Shown piece after piece: positions 27,408 through 36,253 of a DNA stretch of 64,000 bases. The notes under the pieces were generated by a model that worked only from the letters and a program-made list of their open reading frames with translations, searched no databases and was not told the DNA's origin. Positions within the stretch are counted from its first letter, which is position 1. Each line of letters starts with the position of its first letter. A program made the position numbers and the translations under genes. This stretch comes from Rhizobium sp. FY34 (lineage in GTDB: Bacteria > Pseudomonadota > Alphaproteobacteria > Rhizobiales > Rhizobiaceae): assembly GCF_005222845.1 (NCBI RefSeq), contig NZ_STFZ01000016.1, forward strand, positions 54,161 to 118,160, in the 5' to 3' direction.

Positions 27408-29060
27408 TCACTGGCAGGTGAAGCGGGTCTCATCCTTGGCCGTGCCGCCATTGAAACGCGCCACTTGCGGATAGAGGCAGTAGAGGAACCGTGTTCCCGT
27501 CAGGCCTGCGCCTTCCTTATTGCCCGCCGTCACACCCGCCGCAACGGCCTTTGGCGCCTCGCTCTGTTCCACCCAGGCAACCAGTGCGGAGAAGAAGTCA
27601 AAGTCATCATAGTAGGGGCCGCCACCACCATGCGGCATGCCCGCAATGCGATAGAGCTTGACGAAGTCTCCGGCGGCACCGCCATTATTGGCGTCGAGCT
27701 TTTTGTACCAGTTGACGGTATCGAGGACCGAGAAGACCGGATCGGCATTGCCGTGGAATACGATCATCTTGTGGCCCGCGGCCTTGAAGCCCTTGAGATC
27801 GGGATTGTTCGAACCCGGCGGGATCATGAAATCGGTCGCCGCCTCGGTGAATGTCGCATCCTTGGCCGAGATTTTCGGTGCATCCCGGTCGAAGTCGAAG
27901 CCGAGAAGGAAGGCCTGCAAGTCATCCGGCTTGCCACCCACGGCCGTCGGCGGCGTGGTAAAGACCTGCGCCAGCGAAGCAGCACCCATCACGCCGATGA
28001 TCGGCTTCTTGCCCCAGGCTTCATTGCCACTCTCCAGCTTCCAGCCGCGCCAATTGCCGGAGGCCATGCCGGGATCCCAGACCCATTCGCTGTAGAGCTG
28101 TTCGCCCTTGGCATTGCGGGGGCCCTGGACGCTTCTTGTGAGGGCCGCCACCTGGGATTCGGACAGGCAGCCCGTCTCGCCCGCAGTCTGACACTGCACG
28201 CTTTGCGGCTTGAATGCCGTCTGGCAGGCCTGTGCATCGGCCACAATTCCGTCGGCAAGCCCATCAAGGTCGTCGCAAGCGGCAAGAATGCCCTTGGCAA
28301 GTACCGCCATATCGTCACGGCTGAATGCCTTGGCGATATCCGGATTGACCTTGGTCCAGGCCTGGATGTCCCAGGCGTGCTGTATGGCAGCCTTCGGCAG
28401 GTTGAAGCCGGGATAGCCGGCAAGCAAGCCGTCGAACATGTCAGGCAGACGCGTCGCTGCCATCAGCGCATGGCGGCCGCCATTGGAACTGCCCATGCCA
28501 TAACTGTAGGCAATCTGCTTTCCGTAATGGTTTTCGACCAGAGCCTCAGCCAGCGGATTAAGGGTCTGGACGGCCGTGTAGCCGTAGTCGCGCCGGGCCT
28601 GCGGATCAAGGCCGAAGGCCGCGCTACCGGCTATGCCCCTTTCCGGGTTGGCCTTGCCGTCATGGCCAGCATCGCTGGAAACCACGGCATAACCGCGTGA
28701 CAGCGCCGTATCGGCCTTGTTTCCGCCCAGTGTCGGCCCGAGCGCCGGCACCACCGCGCCGTCATTGCCGCCGTTGAACTGGTGAACGAAGCGCCCGTTC
28801 CACACTTTTGGCAATCGCAGCTCGAAGCGTATGGCATAGGTCTTGCCGTCAATACCCTGACGCGGGACCGTGCTGCCATGCACAAGGCAATGGTCGATCG
28901 GAACCTCCGGCGTGGGCGCCGTCTCCACGGCCTCGCTCAATGTCACGCCAGCTGGTGCCGCCGCTTTCAGATCTGCACACGCCAAGGCTGCTTGGGCCAC
29001 GACCGGCACCTGCAACAGGGCAAGCGCCGTCGCCCCCATTAAAAAGGTATATTTCATCAA
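27408..29060 (-). CDS. Exported tannase/feruloyl esterase family hydrolase
   Basis: The 550-residue precursor has a clear signal peptide (MKYTFLMGATALALLQVPVVAQA). The mature enzyme has the nucleophile motif GSSNGGRHALMAATRLP, a calcium-site-like loop ACDDLDGLADGIVAD, and a catalytic His in GMPHGGGG, all typical of the tannase/feruloyl esterase family, which splits esters of aromatic acids. This suggests use of plant phenolic esters, but the substrate is unproven. The gene is monocistronic. Confidence 0.87.
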   Translation of the reverse strand: MMKYTFLMGATALALLQVPVVAQAALACADLKAAAPAGVTLSEAVETAPTPEVPIDHCLVHGSTVPRQGIDGKTYAIRFELRLPKVWNGRFVHQFNGGNDGAVVPALGPTLGGNKADTALSRGYAVVSSDAGHDGKANPERGIAGSAAFGLDPQARRDYGYTAVQTLNPLAEALVENHYGKQIAYSYGMGSSNGGRHALMAATRLPDMFDGLLAGYPGFNLPKAAIQHAWDIQAWTKVNPDIAKAFSRDDMAVLAKGILAACDDLDGLADGIVADAQACQTAFKPQSVQCQTAGETGCLSESQVAALTRSVQGPRNAKGEQLYSEWVWDPGMASGNWRGWKLESGNEAWGKKPIIGVMGAASLAQVFTTPPTAVGGKPDDLQAFLLGFDFDRDAPKISAKDATFTEAATDFMIPPGSNNPDLKGFKAAGHKMIVFHGNADPVFSVLDTVNWYKKLDANNGGAAGDFVKLYRIAGMPHGGGGPYYDDFDFFSALVAWVEQSEAPKAVAAGVTAGNKEGAGLTGTRFLYCLYPQVARFNGGTAKDETRFTCQ

Positions 29061-29226
29061 GTCCTCCCTTGGTCACAACGCTGCCAAGACCTCCCCCTGC
29101 AGCGCGCAAGGTTGTATTTATCATCGCATTGACCGAAAAAATAGTATGTGTTGCCTCATGATTTTGTGCAGCCCTGCCACCGGGTTCCATCTTGACGATC
29201 GCCACAGCGCGCCGCAATTAGGGGAC

Positions 29227-29784
29227 ATGAAAGCTTCAGACGCAGATATCCTCATTATCCCCGGCTACACCAATTCCGGCCCCACCCACTGGCAGAGCCG
29301 CTGGGAATCGAAATTGCAGACGGCACGGCGTGTGGAACAGGCCGAATGGTCCAAGCCCGTGCGTGAAGACTGGGTCACGCGGTTGATGCAGGAGGTCAAT
29401 GCCTCCACGCGCCCGGTTGTGCTTGTCGCTCATTCTCTTGGCGTGCCGACCGTCATTCATGCCATTCCACATTTCCGCAACAAGATCGCCGGTGCCTTTT
29501 TCGTTGCGCCGCCCGATGTCGCCAATCCCGCCATCCGTCCCAAGCACCTGATGACATTTGGACCCTATCCGCGCGATCCGCTGCCCTTTCCCTCGATAAC
29601 GATTGCCAGCCGCAACGATCCCTTCGGCACCTATGACCATGCCGAGGATATCGCCAAAGCCTGGGGTTCTCTGCTGGTGGATGCCGGCGAGGCCGGACAC
29701 ATCAATGCCGAATCGGGCCATGGACCCTGGCCGGAAGGCACGATGGTCTTTGCGAAATTCCTGTCCGGCCTCAAAGCGGAATAG
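29227..29784 (+). CDS. RBBP9/YdeN-type serine hydrolase
   Basis: The 185-residue protein matches the RBBP9/YdeN alpha/beta hydrolase family: PGYTNSGPTHWQSRWE at the N-terminus, the nucleophile in AHSLGV, an Asp in SRNDPFGTYDHA and the His in AGHINAESG. Family members are small serine hydrolases of unknown bacterial substrate. The ATG at 29227 was chosen because AGGGGAC precedes it and family homologues begin there; longer frames overlap the divergent gene. Confidence 0.87.
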   Translation: MKASDADILIIPGYTNSGPTHWQSRWESKLQTARRVEQAEWSKPVREDWVTRLMQEVNASTRPVVLVAHSLGVPTVIHAIPHFRNKIAGAFFVAPPDVANPAIRPKHLMTFGPYPRDPLPFPSITIASRNDPFGTYDHAEDIAKAWGSLLVDAGEAGHINAESGHGPWPEGTMVFAKFLSGLKAE

Positions 29785-29841
29785 TCACGCCCAGCTGCCT
29801 ATTGAGCGAAGTTCCGCCAAGCGCGCAACCCTTGCGTTACG

Positions 29842-29856
29842 TTAAGATCGGCTTAA
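29842..29856 (+). promoter_or_regulatory. CtrA binding box, exact consensus
   Basis: TTAA-GATCGGC-TTAA is an exact match to the CtrA consensus. It lies in the 92-base gap upstream of the PAS-GGDEF-EAL gene. If it overlaps a -35 element, transcription would start near 29885, which argues against the first in-frame ATG at 29877. Confidence 0.6.
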
Positions 29857-29936
29857 TCGGCTGGTGGTAACATGATATGTGTTTGTCAAGCGCGAGCGGA
29901 GCCAGACGGCCTGTGATACCCAAAAAGCACCAGACC

Positions 29937-32456
29937 ATGCCGCGTCCGAGCGCGCTGGCGGCGCTGGCCATCAGTATCGATCTGATGCCGGTGGCAACAG
30001 CTGTGATCGAACCCGACACCGGCCGCTTCGTCTATGCAAATCGGCATTTTACCGAGGAATGGCTGACAAAATCGGCCCGTGATCTGTCTACCCTGATCCA
30101 CAAGGATGATCGTCCGGGCATCACCGCCCTGCTGCATGCCGGGCTTGAGCGCCTGCTGCCGGCGGAAAACACGATGATCCGCGTGCCCTTGCAGGATGGC
30201 GCCGTGCGCTGGGCACAGTTGCACATCCAGTCCTTCCAGCCGGAGACGGCGCCGTCCACCCACCTCCTTGTGGTGCAATTGATTGATGTGACGGCCGACA
30301 AGCGGCGGCTGGATGATGTGATCGCCCGCGAGGTGCGCTGGAACAGCGCACTTGTCAGTTCGGTCTCGGGCGTCTGGGATCATCACTATGCGATAAACCG
30401 CAAATATTACTCGGCGATCTGGCGACAGATCCGCGGCATGGAGATCGATGACCCTCTGCCGTCCTCCAAGGAGGAATGGCTCTCGCTGCTGCATCCCGAT
30501 GATGTGGAGCCGACCCTTCATGCCATGGCCCGCCAGGAGGATGGCGATCCCGCCTATCAGGTCTTCGAATACCGGGAGAGGCATAAGGACGGCCACTGGG
30601 TCTGGATCGAATGCCGCGGCGCCTGCATCGAACGGGCGCCGGATGGGCGTGCCCTGCGTGTCGTCGGCACCGATACCGATATTACCGAGCGCAAACTGGC
30701 TCAGCACAAGACGTTGCAGGTCTCGCGGCGGCTGGAAATGGCGCTTGCGATTTCCGGCGTCGGCGTTTTCGAGGCGGATCTGATCAGCGGTGCCGTCGAT
30801 TGGGACGATCGCATGCACGAAATCTATGGCGTGCCGCAGGACGAGGCGATTCGAGTCGGGGAAACATGGGAAAATTTTCTGCATCCCGATGACAAACTGG
30901 TGGTTCTGCAAAATGTTGCTGGCAACACGCAACACAACCAGTGTTTTTCCGACCAGTATCGCATCGTCCTGCGTGACGGTCGCGAGCGGGTTGTGCGCTC
31001 CTGCAGCATGACATTTACCGATACCGATGGTCACCTGAAGCTGGTCGGCGCCAATTGGGACATTACCGAGGATGTGGCCCTGCAGCGTGAACTGGAGCGG
31101 GCAAAGTCCTTGGCCGAGGCCCGCAATGCGGATCTGGAATCCGCCCGCAGCCGCATCGAACACAATGCCCTGCATGACTACCTGACAACCCTGCCAAACC
31201 GCCGCTATCTCGACGAGAAGCTGGCACAGCTTGCCGAAACTTGCACCCAAAGCGGCGAAGCGCTTGGCGTGCTGCATCTCGATCTCGATCGTTTCAAGCA
31301 GATCAACGATACGCTCGGCCACAATGCCGGCGATGCGGTGCTGCGCCATGCGGCCAAGGTGCTGCGCGATATTGTGCGCAGCGATGATTTCGTCGCACGC
31401 ATAGGCGGCGACGAATTCGTGCTTCTGTCGCGCTTCAATGGCAATCCGCGAAAGCTTGCCCAACTGGCAGACCGGATCATCAAGCAATTGCGCCAGCCCG
31501 TGATCTGCGAGGGACGCGACTGCCGCTTCGGCGCCTCCATCGGCATTGCCTGGGCGGCAGGCCAGCAGATCGACGCCAAACAAGTGCTTCTCAATGCCGA
31601 TATTGCTCTTTACAGGGCCAAGAACAACGGTCGCAACCGCCACGAATTCTTCTCCGACGCCACGCATCGAGAAATCCTCGACAACAAGCGCCTGTCGGAC
31701 GATATCTTACGCGCTCTGGAACGGGGCCAGTTTTTCCCGGTCTACCAGCTGCAATTCGATGCCCGCACACTTGATATCTGCGGTGTGGAAACACTTGCAC
31801 GCTGGCGCCATCCCGAACATGGCATATTGAGCCCAGACCGGTTTATTCCGACCGCAGAAGAGATTGACGCCATGGCCATCATCGATGGCCTCATTCTCGA
31901 GCAGTCCCTGGTGGATTTCGACCATTGGCAGTCCGAGAATCTCCTGATTCCCAAACTCTCCGTCAATGTGTCCTACCGCCGCCTGCGTGATCCGGGCCTC
32001 ATCAACAAGCTGCGCCGGCTGCCGATCAAGCCGGGCCAGCTGTCCTTCGAGCTGCTCGAATCGACCTTTCTCGACAATTGCGAAGACGGCGTGACGCAGA
32101 CGCTGGAAAGCCTGAAAAAGCTCGGCATCGCGCTGGAGGTGGATGATTTCGGCACGGGCCACGCCTCCATCGTCAGCCTGATGCGGTTGAGCCCGCAGGT
32201 CCTGAAAATCGACCGCCAGCTGGTCAAGCATGTGCCGGATTCGAGCGAGCAGGCGAAACTGGTCGGTGCGATCGTCGAGATCGGCAAGGCGCTGGGCATC
32301 CGGGTCGTGGCGGAAGGCGTTGAAACGATGCAGCACGCGCATATCCTGCGCGATCTTGGCTGCGATGAACTGCAGGGCTATGCGCTTGCGCGACCGATGC
32401 CGGCGGCAGAGATACCGGCCTTTATACGCAAAGCCGCCTGGCGCAACGACCATTAG
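29937..32456 (+). CDS. PAS-GGDEF-EAL cyclic-di-GMP signalling protein
   Basis: The protein (839 residues from 29937) has about three PAS-type sensor regions, a GGDEF domain with an intact RIGGDEF loop, and a C-terminal EAL domain. The EAL signature reads ETL, but other catalytic segments remain: NVSYRRL, DDFGTGHAS, LKIDRQ, AEGVET and LQGYALARP. Both synthesis and breakdown of cyclic di-GMP therefore seem possible. There is no membrane segment. The frame extends back to an ATG at 29877, but that codon would overlap the promoter suggested by the CtrA box, so the shorter form is preferred with moderate certainty. Confidence 0.88.
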   Translation: MPRPSALAALAISIDLMPVATAVIEPDTGRFVYANRHFTEEWLTKSARDLSTLIHKDDRPGITALLHAGLERLLPAENTMIRVPLQDGAVRWAQLHIQSFQPETAPSTHLLVVQLIDVTADKRRLDDVIAREVRWNSALVSSVSGVWDHHYAINRKYYSAIWRQIRGMEIDDPLPSSKEEWLSLLHPDDVEPTLHAMARQEDGDPAYQVFEYRERHKDGHWVWIECRGACIERAPDGRALRVVGTDTDITERKLAQHKTLQVSRRLEMALAISGVGVFEADLISGAVDWDDRMHEIYGVPQDEAIRVGETWENFLHPDDKLVVLQNVAGNTQHNQCFSDQYRIVLRDGRERVVRSCSMTFTDTDGHLKLVGANWDITEDVALQRELERAKSLAEARNADLESARSRIEHNALHDYLTTLPNRRYLDEKLAQLAETCTQSGEALGVLHLDLDRFKQINDTLGHNAGDAVLRHAAKVLRDIVRSDDFVARIGGDEFVLLSRFNGNPRKLAQLADRIIKQLRQPVICEGRDCRFGASIGIAWAAGQQIDAKQVLLNADIALYRAKNNGRNRHEFFSDATHREILDNKRLSDDILRALERGQFFPVYQLQFDARTLDICGVETLARWRHPEHGILSPDRFIPTAEEIDAMAIIDGLILEQSLVDFDHWQSENLLIPKLSVNVSYRRLRDPGLINKLRRLPIKPGQLSFELLESTFLDNCEDGVTQTLESLKKLGIALEVDDFGTGHASIVSLMRLSPQVLKIDRQLVKHVPDSSEQAKLVGAIVEIGKALGIRVVAEGVETMQHAHILRDLGCDELQGYALARPMPAAEIPAFIRKAAWRNDH

Positions 32457-32518
32457 CCTGCATCGCGCATAGAAGGCCGCCCCGGCGAAAGCGGCGGCCG
32501 CATCCCTCTGCGTAATGA

Positions 32519-32833
32519 TCAGCCGTTCTGGATCTGGATTGCGGCCTGCGCCATGCATTCCATCAGCTTGGCACGAATATCGTCGTCGGATACGGAAAGC
32601 CCCGCCGCCTTGAAATCGGCGCTCACCTTGCGCACGACATCCTCGTCACCTGCCTCCTCGAAATCGGCAGCGACAACATCCTGGACATAGGCATCCGGAT
32701 CGGCCTTGCCCATCAGGCCGGCAGCCCAGGCACCCAGGAGCTTGTTCCGGCGCACTTCGGCGCGAAACCGCTGTTCGGCATCGAGCGCAAACTTGTTCTC
32801 ATAGCCTTTTTCGCGATCGCTTAAGGTCGTCAT
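32519..32833 (-). CDS. DUF1476 protein, F1-ATPase inhibitor zeta subunit type (copy 1)
   Basis: The 104-residue helical protein matches DUF1476, the alphaproteobacterial zeta subunit that inhibits F1Fo-ATP synthase through its N-terminus. The conserved N-terminal stretch (LSDREKGYENKFALDAEQRF) and RRNKLLGAWAAGLMG are present. It is the more typical of two neighbouring copies. It is convergent with the GGDEF-EAL gene and 103 bases downstream of copy 2. Confidence 0.85.
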   Translation of the reverse strand: MTTLSDREKGYENKFALDAEQRFRAEVRRNKLLGAWAAGLMGKADPDAYVQDVVAADFEEAGDEDVVRKVSADFKAAGLSVSDDDIRAKLMECMAQAAIQIQNG

Positions 32834-32936
32834 TGTGTCTCTCTCCCCGTCAATAGTGACTGCGGGAGGCTAGTAGACGCGGGCCCTGCGCGCAATGCGC
32901 AAGCGCAGGTCCCAAGCAAATGTTATCCGGCGTGTC

Positions 32937-33251
32937 TTACCCGGCATGCATCTCGTTCAGGACATCAACCAGCACATCATGCATCCGGTTCGACAGGCCA
33001 TCGAGATCGATATCGACGGCAGCGGCTGCAAAATCCTGCTGCAATCTCAGGATCAGACCTTCTTCGGACGGATGTTCGACCGCCCATTCGGCAAAACAGC
33101 GCGCATACTCATGCGGGTCTGACAGCCCAAGGCTCTCGCCTGCCCACAGACCGATCAATTTGTTGCGCCGCGACTGGGCCAGAAACAACCAGCTCTGTTC
33201 ATAAGCAAACTTTGTTTCGAGCGCTGCTGCTCTATCACGCAATGATACCAT
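32937..33251 (-). CDS. DUF1476 protein, divergent second copy of zeta-type ATPase inhibitor
   Basis: The protein has 104 residues, the same length as the neighbour, and aligns throughout (LRDRAAALETKFAYEQSWLF; RRNKLIGLWAGESLG). It differs at many positions: the acidic run EAGDEDV of copy 1 is replaced here by EHPSEEG. The ATG at 33251 has GGGGAAG upstream; an earlier in-frame ATG at 33311 adds a non-homologous leader. It is divergent from purC. Whether this copy still inhibits ATP synthase is unknown. Confidence 0.8.
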   Translation of the reverse strand: MVSLRDRAAALETKFAYEQSWLFLAQSRRNKLIGLWAGESLGLSDPHEYARCFAEWAVEHPSEEGLILRLQQDFAAAAVDIDLDGLSNRMHDVLVDVLNEMHAG

Positions 33252-33484
33252 ATTACTTCCCCTGCTTAATGTGATTGACCATCTACACTTGGTGGCGCAA
33301 CAAACATGCACGTAAATTCTTGCGGTCCGGTGTAGCGAAAAGGTGAATAAAAAATGTCGCCGAAAAACAGTCCACCACTTGGCACCCGTGGCGCATTGTG
33401 AAACCGGCTGTTTTCCGTTATGGGACCGCTCAAACTCAATTCACTTGCGTCCGCTGGACGTAGCAACACACGAGACATCAAGAC

Positions 33485-34249
33485 ATGAACCGTCGCCGCC
33501 GTATCTACGAAGGCAAGGCCAAGATCCTGTACGAGGGTCCTGAGCCAGGCACGCTCATCCAGTTTTTCAAGGACGATGCCACTGCTTTTAACAAGAAAAA
33601 GCATGACGTGATCGACGGGAAAGGCGTGCTGAACAATCGCATTTGCGAATATATCTTCACCCACCTGAACAAGATCGGCATTCCGACCCATTTCATCCGT
33701 CGCCTGAACATGCGCGAGCAATTGATCAAGGAAGTGGAAATCATTCCGCTCGAAATCATCGTGCGCAATGTCGCAGCCGGCTCGCTCTCGGAACGTCTCG
33801 GCATCGAGGAAGGCACCGTACTGCCGCGCTCGATCATCGAATTCTACTACAAGTCTGACCAGTTGAATGACCCGATGGTGTCGGAAGAGCACATTACCGC
33901 CTTTGGCTGGGCCAACCCCGCCGAACTCGACGACATCATGGCGCTCGCCATCCGCGTCAATGATTTCCTGACCGGGCTTTTTCTCGGCGTCGGCATCCAA
34001 CTCGTCGATTTCAAGATCGAATGCGGCCGCCTGTTCGAAGGCGACATGATGCGCATTATCCTGGCCGACGAAATCTCGCCCGACAGCTGCCGCCTGTGGG
34101 ATATCGAGACCAAGGAAAAGATGGACAAGGACCGTTTCCGCCGCGATCTGGGCGGGCTCGTCGAAGCCTATTCCGAGGTGGCACGCCGCCTGGGTATCAT
34201 CAATGAAAACGAACCGATCCGTGGCACCGGCCCGGTTCTCGTACAGTAA
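33485..34249 (+). CDS. purC: SAICAR synthetase
   Basis: The 254-residue enzyme condenses CAIR with aspartate using ATP in purine synthesis. Typical segments are [33 protein letters not shown]-like [12 protein letters not shown] and the C-terminal RFRRDLGG. The ATG at 33485 is preceded by the leader ACATCAAGAC, which has no strong ribosome site. It starts the purC-purS-coil-purQ gene string. Confidence 0.97.
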   Translation: MNRRRRIYEGKAKILYEGPEPGTLIQFFKDDATAFNKKKHDVIDGKGVLNNRICEYIFTHLNKIGIPTHFIRRLNMREQLIKEVEIIPLEIIVRNVAAGSLSERLGIEEGTVLPRSIIEFYYKSDQLNDPMVSEEHITAFGWANPAELDDIMALAIRVNDFLTGLFLGVGIQLVDFKIECGRLFEGDMMRIILADEISPDSCRLWDIETKEKMDKDRFRRDLGGLVEAYSEVARRLGIINENEPIRGTGPVLVQ

Positions 34250-34267
34250 GCCGTCAGGGAGCAGTCA

Positions 34268-34510
34268 GTGATCAAGGCACGCGTAACCGTCACGTTGAAG
34301 AACGGCGTTCTGGACCCGCAGGGCAAGGCCATCGAAGGCGCTCTGGGAAGCCTCGGCTTTGAAGGCGTCCACCAGGTCCGCCAGGGCAAGGTGTTCGATC
34401 TGGAGGTCGATACGCTTGACCGCGCCAAGGCCGAGGAACAGCTGAAGGCCATGTGCGAAAAGCTGCTGGCCAATACCGTCATCGAGAACTATTCTATCGC
34501 TCTCGTCTAA
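34268..34510 (+). CDS. purS: PurS subunit of FGAM synthase
   Basis: The 80-residue protein is the small PurS subunit that joins PurQ and the short PurL to make formylglycinamidine ribonucleotide synthase. The family start KARVTVTLKNGVLDPQG and the region LGSLGFEGVHQVRQGKVF are clear. It lies 18 bases after purC. Confidence 0.96.
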   Translation: MIKARVTVTLKNGVLDPQGKAIEGALGSLGFEGVHQVRQGKVFDLEVDTLDRAKAEEQLKAMCEKLLANTVIENYSIALV

Positions 34511-34529
34511 CGGCTGCGGAGCGTGGGTG

Positions 34530-34787
34530 ATGGCCGAAATCAGCAGTGAACTCATGTATGAGCTTCTGAAGCGCGTACATGCGGAAACTGCAGATGTGAA
34601 GCTTGGCCAGCGCGAGATAAGAGCAGAAATGAATGCGATGCGGGGAGCCATGGTTTCCCTGCATCAGGATATTAATAACATCCATACGACCTTGGCGAGG
34701 CATGATATCCGCCTCGAACGCATAGAAAATCGTCTCGAACTCCGAGAACTGGCAGAAACACAAGCAAGGTTTGAGCCACACCCATGA
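34530..34787 (+). CDS. Small coiled-coil protein between purS and purQ
   Basis: The 85-residue product is not a known family member. It is almost entirely helical with a heptad-like pattern ([25 protein letters not shown] and on), so it may form a coiled coil. The ATG at 34530 has GGAGCGTGGG upstream; a GTG lies one codon earlier. It begins 19 bases after purS and its stop overlaps the purQ start by 4 bases, so it is translated with the purine genes. A role in the PurSQL complex is possible but only inferred from position. Confidence 0.65.
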   Translation: MAEISSELMYELLKRVHAETADVKLGQREIRAEMNAMRGAMVSLHQDINNIHTTLARHDIRLERIENRLELRELAETQARFEPHP

Positions 34788-35455
34788 AGTCCGCCGTCGT
34801 CCAGCTCCCCGGCCTTAACCGTGACCGGGACATGATTGCCGCCCTCACCCGCATTTCCGGCCAGGCGCCGGTCACCGTCTGGCAGACGGAAACGGAAATC
34901 CCGGATGTCGATCTGATCGTTATCCCCGGCGGCTTTTCCTATGGCGATTACCTGCGCTGCGGTGCGATTGCCGCCCGTATGCCGGTCATGCAGGCCATCC
35001 GCGAAAAGGCCGCGCAGGGCGTGAAGGTTCTCGGCGTCTGCAACGGCTTCCAGATCCTCGTCGAGGCAGGCATGCTGCCCGGCGCCCTGATGCGCAATGC
35101 CTCGCTGAAATTCGTGTGCAAGGAAGTCCGCCTGGAAGTGGTGAATGCCGATACGGATTTCACCCGCGCCTATGCGCAGGGCCAGATCATCCGCTGCCCG
35201 GTCGCCCATCATGACGGCAATTATTTCGTCGAGGCAGAAACGCTGAAAAGTATGGAAGACAAGGGCCAGATCGTCTTCCGCTATGCCGAGGGAACAAATC
35301 CGAACGGCTCGATGATGGATATTGCAGGCGTGGTGAACGAGGCCGGCAATGTGCTGGGCATGATGCCGCATCCGGAAAACCTCATCGAAGCCGCCCATGG
35401 CGGCACCGATGGTCGCGGCATCTTCGCCTCGGCGCTGGATGTGATCGCCGCTTGA
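34784..35455 (+). CDS. purQ: FGAM synthase glutaminase subunit
   Basis: The 223-residue class I glutamine amidotransferase supplies ammonia to PurL. The nucleophile Cys is in GVCNGFQIL, and the His/Glu pair is in MPHPENLIE. The start overlaps the stop of the small coiled-coil gene as ATGA, indicating coupling. Length is usual for the PurQ of the three-subunit enzyme. Confidence 0.97.
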   Translation: MKSAVVQLPGLNRDRDMIAALTRISGQAPVTVWQTETEIPDVDLIVIPGGFSYGDYLRCGAIAARMPVMQAIREKAAQGVKVLGVCNGFQILVEAGMLPGALMRNASLKFVCKEVRLEVVNADTDFTRAYAQGQIIRCPVAHHDGNYFVEAETLKSMEDKGQIVFRYAEGTNPNGSMMDIAGVVNEAGNVLGMMPHPENLIEAAHGGTDGRGIFASALDVIAA

Positions 35456-35462
35456 AGAAAAA

Positions 35463-35477
35463 TTAAGCTTCGCTTAA
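35463..35477 (+). promoter_or_regulatory. CtrA binding box, exact consensus
   Basis: TTAA-GCTTCGC-TTAA followed by CCA matches the CtrA consensus exactly. It lies 42 bases upstream of the lipoprotein ATG, in the short gap after purQ. Confidence 0.65.
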
Positions 35478-35519
35478 CCAGCAGAACGTAGGAAGACGGC
35501 AAATAGCTGAAAGAGTGCC

Positions 35520-35909
35520 ATGCGCCGCCTTCCCCTTTCCCTCCTCCTGATCGCGTCCGCCACCCTTTCGGCCTGCCAGTCCGACGCGCCGCCGGCAGTC
35601 CCCGTGCGCAGCCAGTCGCCGCTCGATATCATGGAGCGCGTGGCGGTCGGCGCCAATCGCTGCTGGTTCAAATCCGGCGATCCCGCCTTCAGATCCTATT
35701 CGCTGGCCCCGGAACTCACCTCGTTTTCCGGTCGCCCGCGCATCCTTCTGGTCCGCAAGGGCTCAAGCGACATCCGGCCCCTCCTCGTCGTGCAGGCAGA
35801 AGGGCGTCCGGCAAAGCTCGACGCCTTCGGCCCGATGATGAGCGAACCACTTGCCCCACGCATCCGCAAGGACATCCTGCGCTGGGCAAACGGCGCCAAG
35901 GACTGCTGA
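35520..35909 (+). CDS. Small putative lipoprotein, unknown function
   Basis: The 129-residue precursor has a signal peptide ending in a lipobox (LSAC), so Cys19 is probably lipidated and the protein membrane-anchored. The rest is not a recognised family; two more cysteines (in NRCWF and at the C-terminal end) could form a disulfide. A perfect CtrA box upstream suggests cell-cycle-dependent expression. Its stop is next to the convergent DUF1127 stop. Confidence 0.75.
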   Translation: MRRLPLSLLLIASATLSACQSDAPPAVPVRSQSPLDIMERVAVGANRCWFKSGDPAFRSYSLAPELTSFSGRPRILLVRKGSSDIRPLLVVQAEGRPAKLDAFGPMMSEPLAPRIRKDILRWANGAKDC

Positions 35910-36170
35910 TCACATCGGCGGGAACTGCGGCCCATCAATCAGCAACAGTCGCGACCGCCTGACCTCGTATTCCGCCTGCCTGCGCGAAAGACCGACATCC
36001 TGCAATTGTTCGGGTGACAGATCCGCAAGCTGCTGACGCGTCCGGCGGTGGCGCTGCCAAAGCGAGACCCGCGCCATCAGTCCTGCCCAGACGGGAAAAC
36101 GGGGAGACGTCTCGACCGCCTTCGGGGCGGGTGTCCGTGTTTCGTCCAGATTGATTGTCATCATTGTCAT
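35910..36170 (-). CDS. DUF1127 small Arg-rich protein
   Basis: The 86-residue protein ends with the DUF1127 motif (WQRHRRTRQQLADLSPEQLQDVGLSR). DUF1127 proteins are small, basic and common in alphaproteobacteria, and some influence phosphate or RNA metabolism. This one has a longer N-terminal extension than usual. Start codons at 36170, 36164 and 36161 are close together and cannot be separated. It is divergent from the MocR-type regulator. Confidence 0.8.
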   Translation of the reverse strand: MTMMTINLDETRTPAPKAVETSPRFPVWAGLMARVSLWQRHRRTRQQLADLSPEQLQDVGLSRRQAEYEVRRSRLLLIDGPQFPPM

Positions 36171-36232
36171 CGTGCTTGCCTTTCCCCATCAGCCTTTTGG
36201 GATGCAATCCGTATGCATTGACTGATAAACGG

Positions 36233-36253
36233 TGACAATATATGGAATTGTCA
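36233..36253. promoter_or_regulatory. Inverted repeat in the DUF1127/MocR control region
   Basis: TGACAAT and ATTGTCA form a perfect inverted repeat with a 7-base spacer, directly before the regulator start. The same ATTGTCA heptamer occurs twice more, 9 bases apart, at 36154-36160 and 36163-36169, across the DUF1127 start. This recurrence suggests operator sites for the MocR-type regulator, controlling itself and DUF1127. Confidence 0.5.

Noticed and set aside
29192..29229. TTGACG/CAATTA pair suggesting a leaderless start for the RBBP9-like gene
   Set aside because: The -10 match is weak and a ribosome site (AGGGGAC) precedes the ATG, so a leaderless message is not supported.
32457..32518. 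GC-rich hairpin GGCCGCC/GGCGGCC considered as a terminator
   Set aside because: There is no T run on either strand after the stem, and the loop is long; it may only be a chance pairing.
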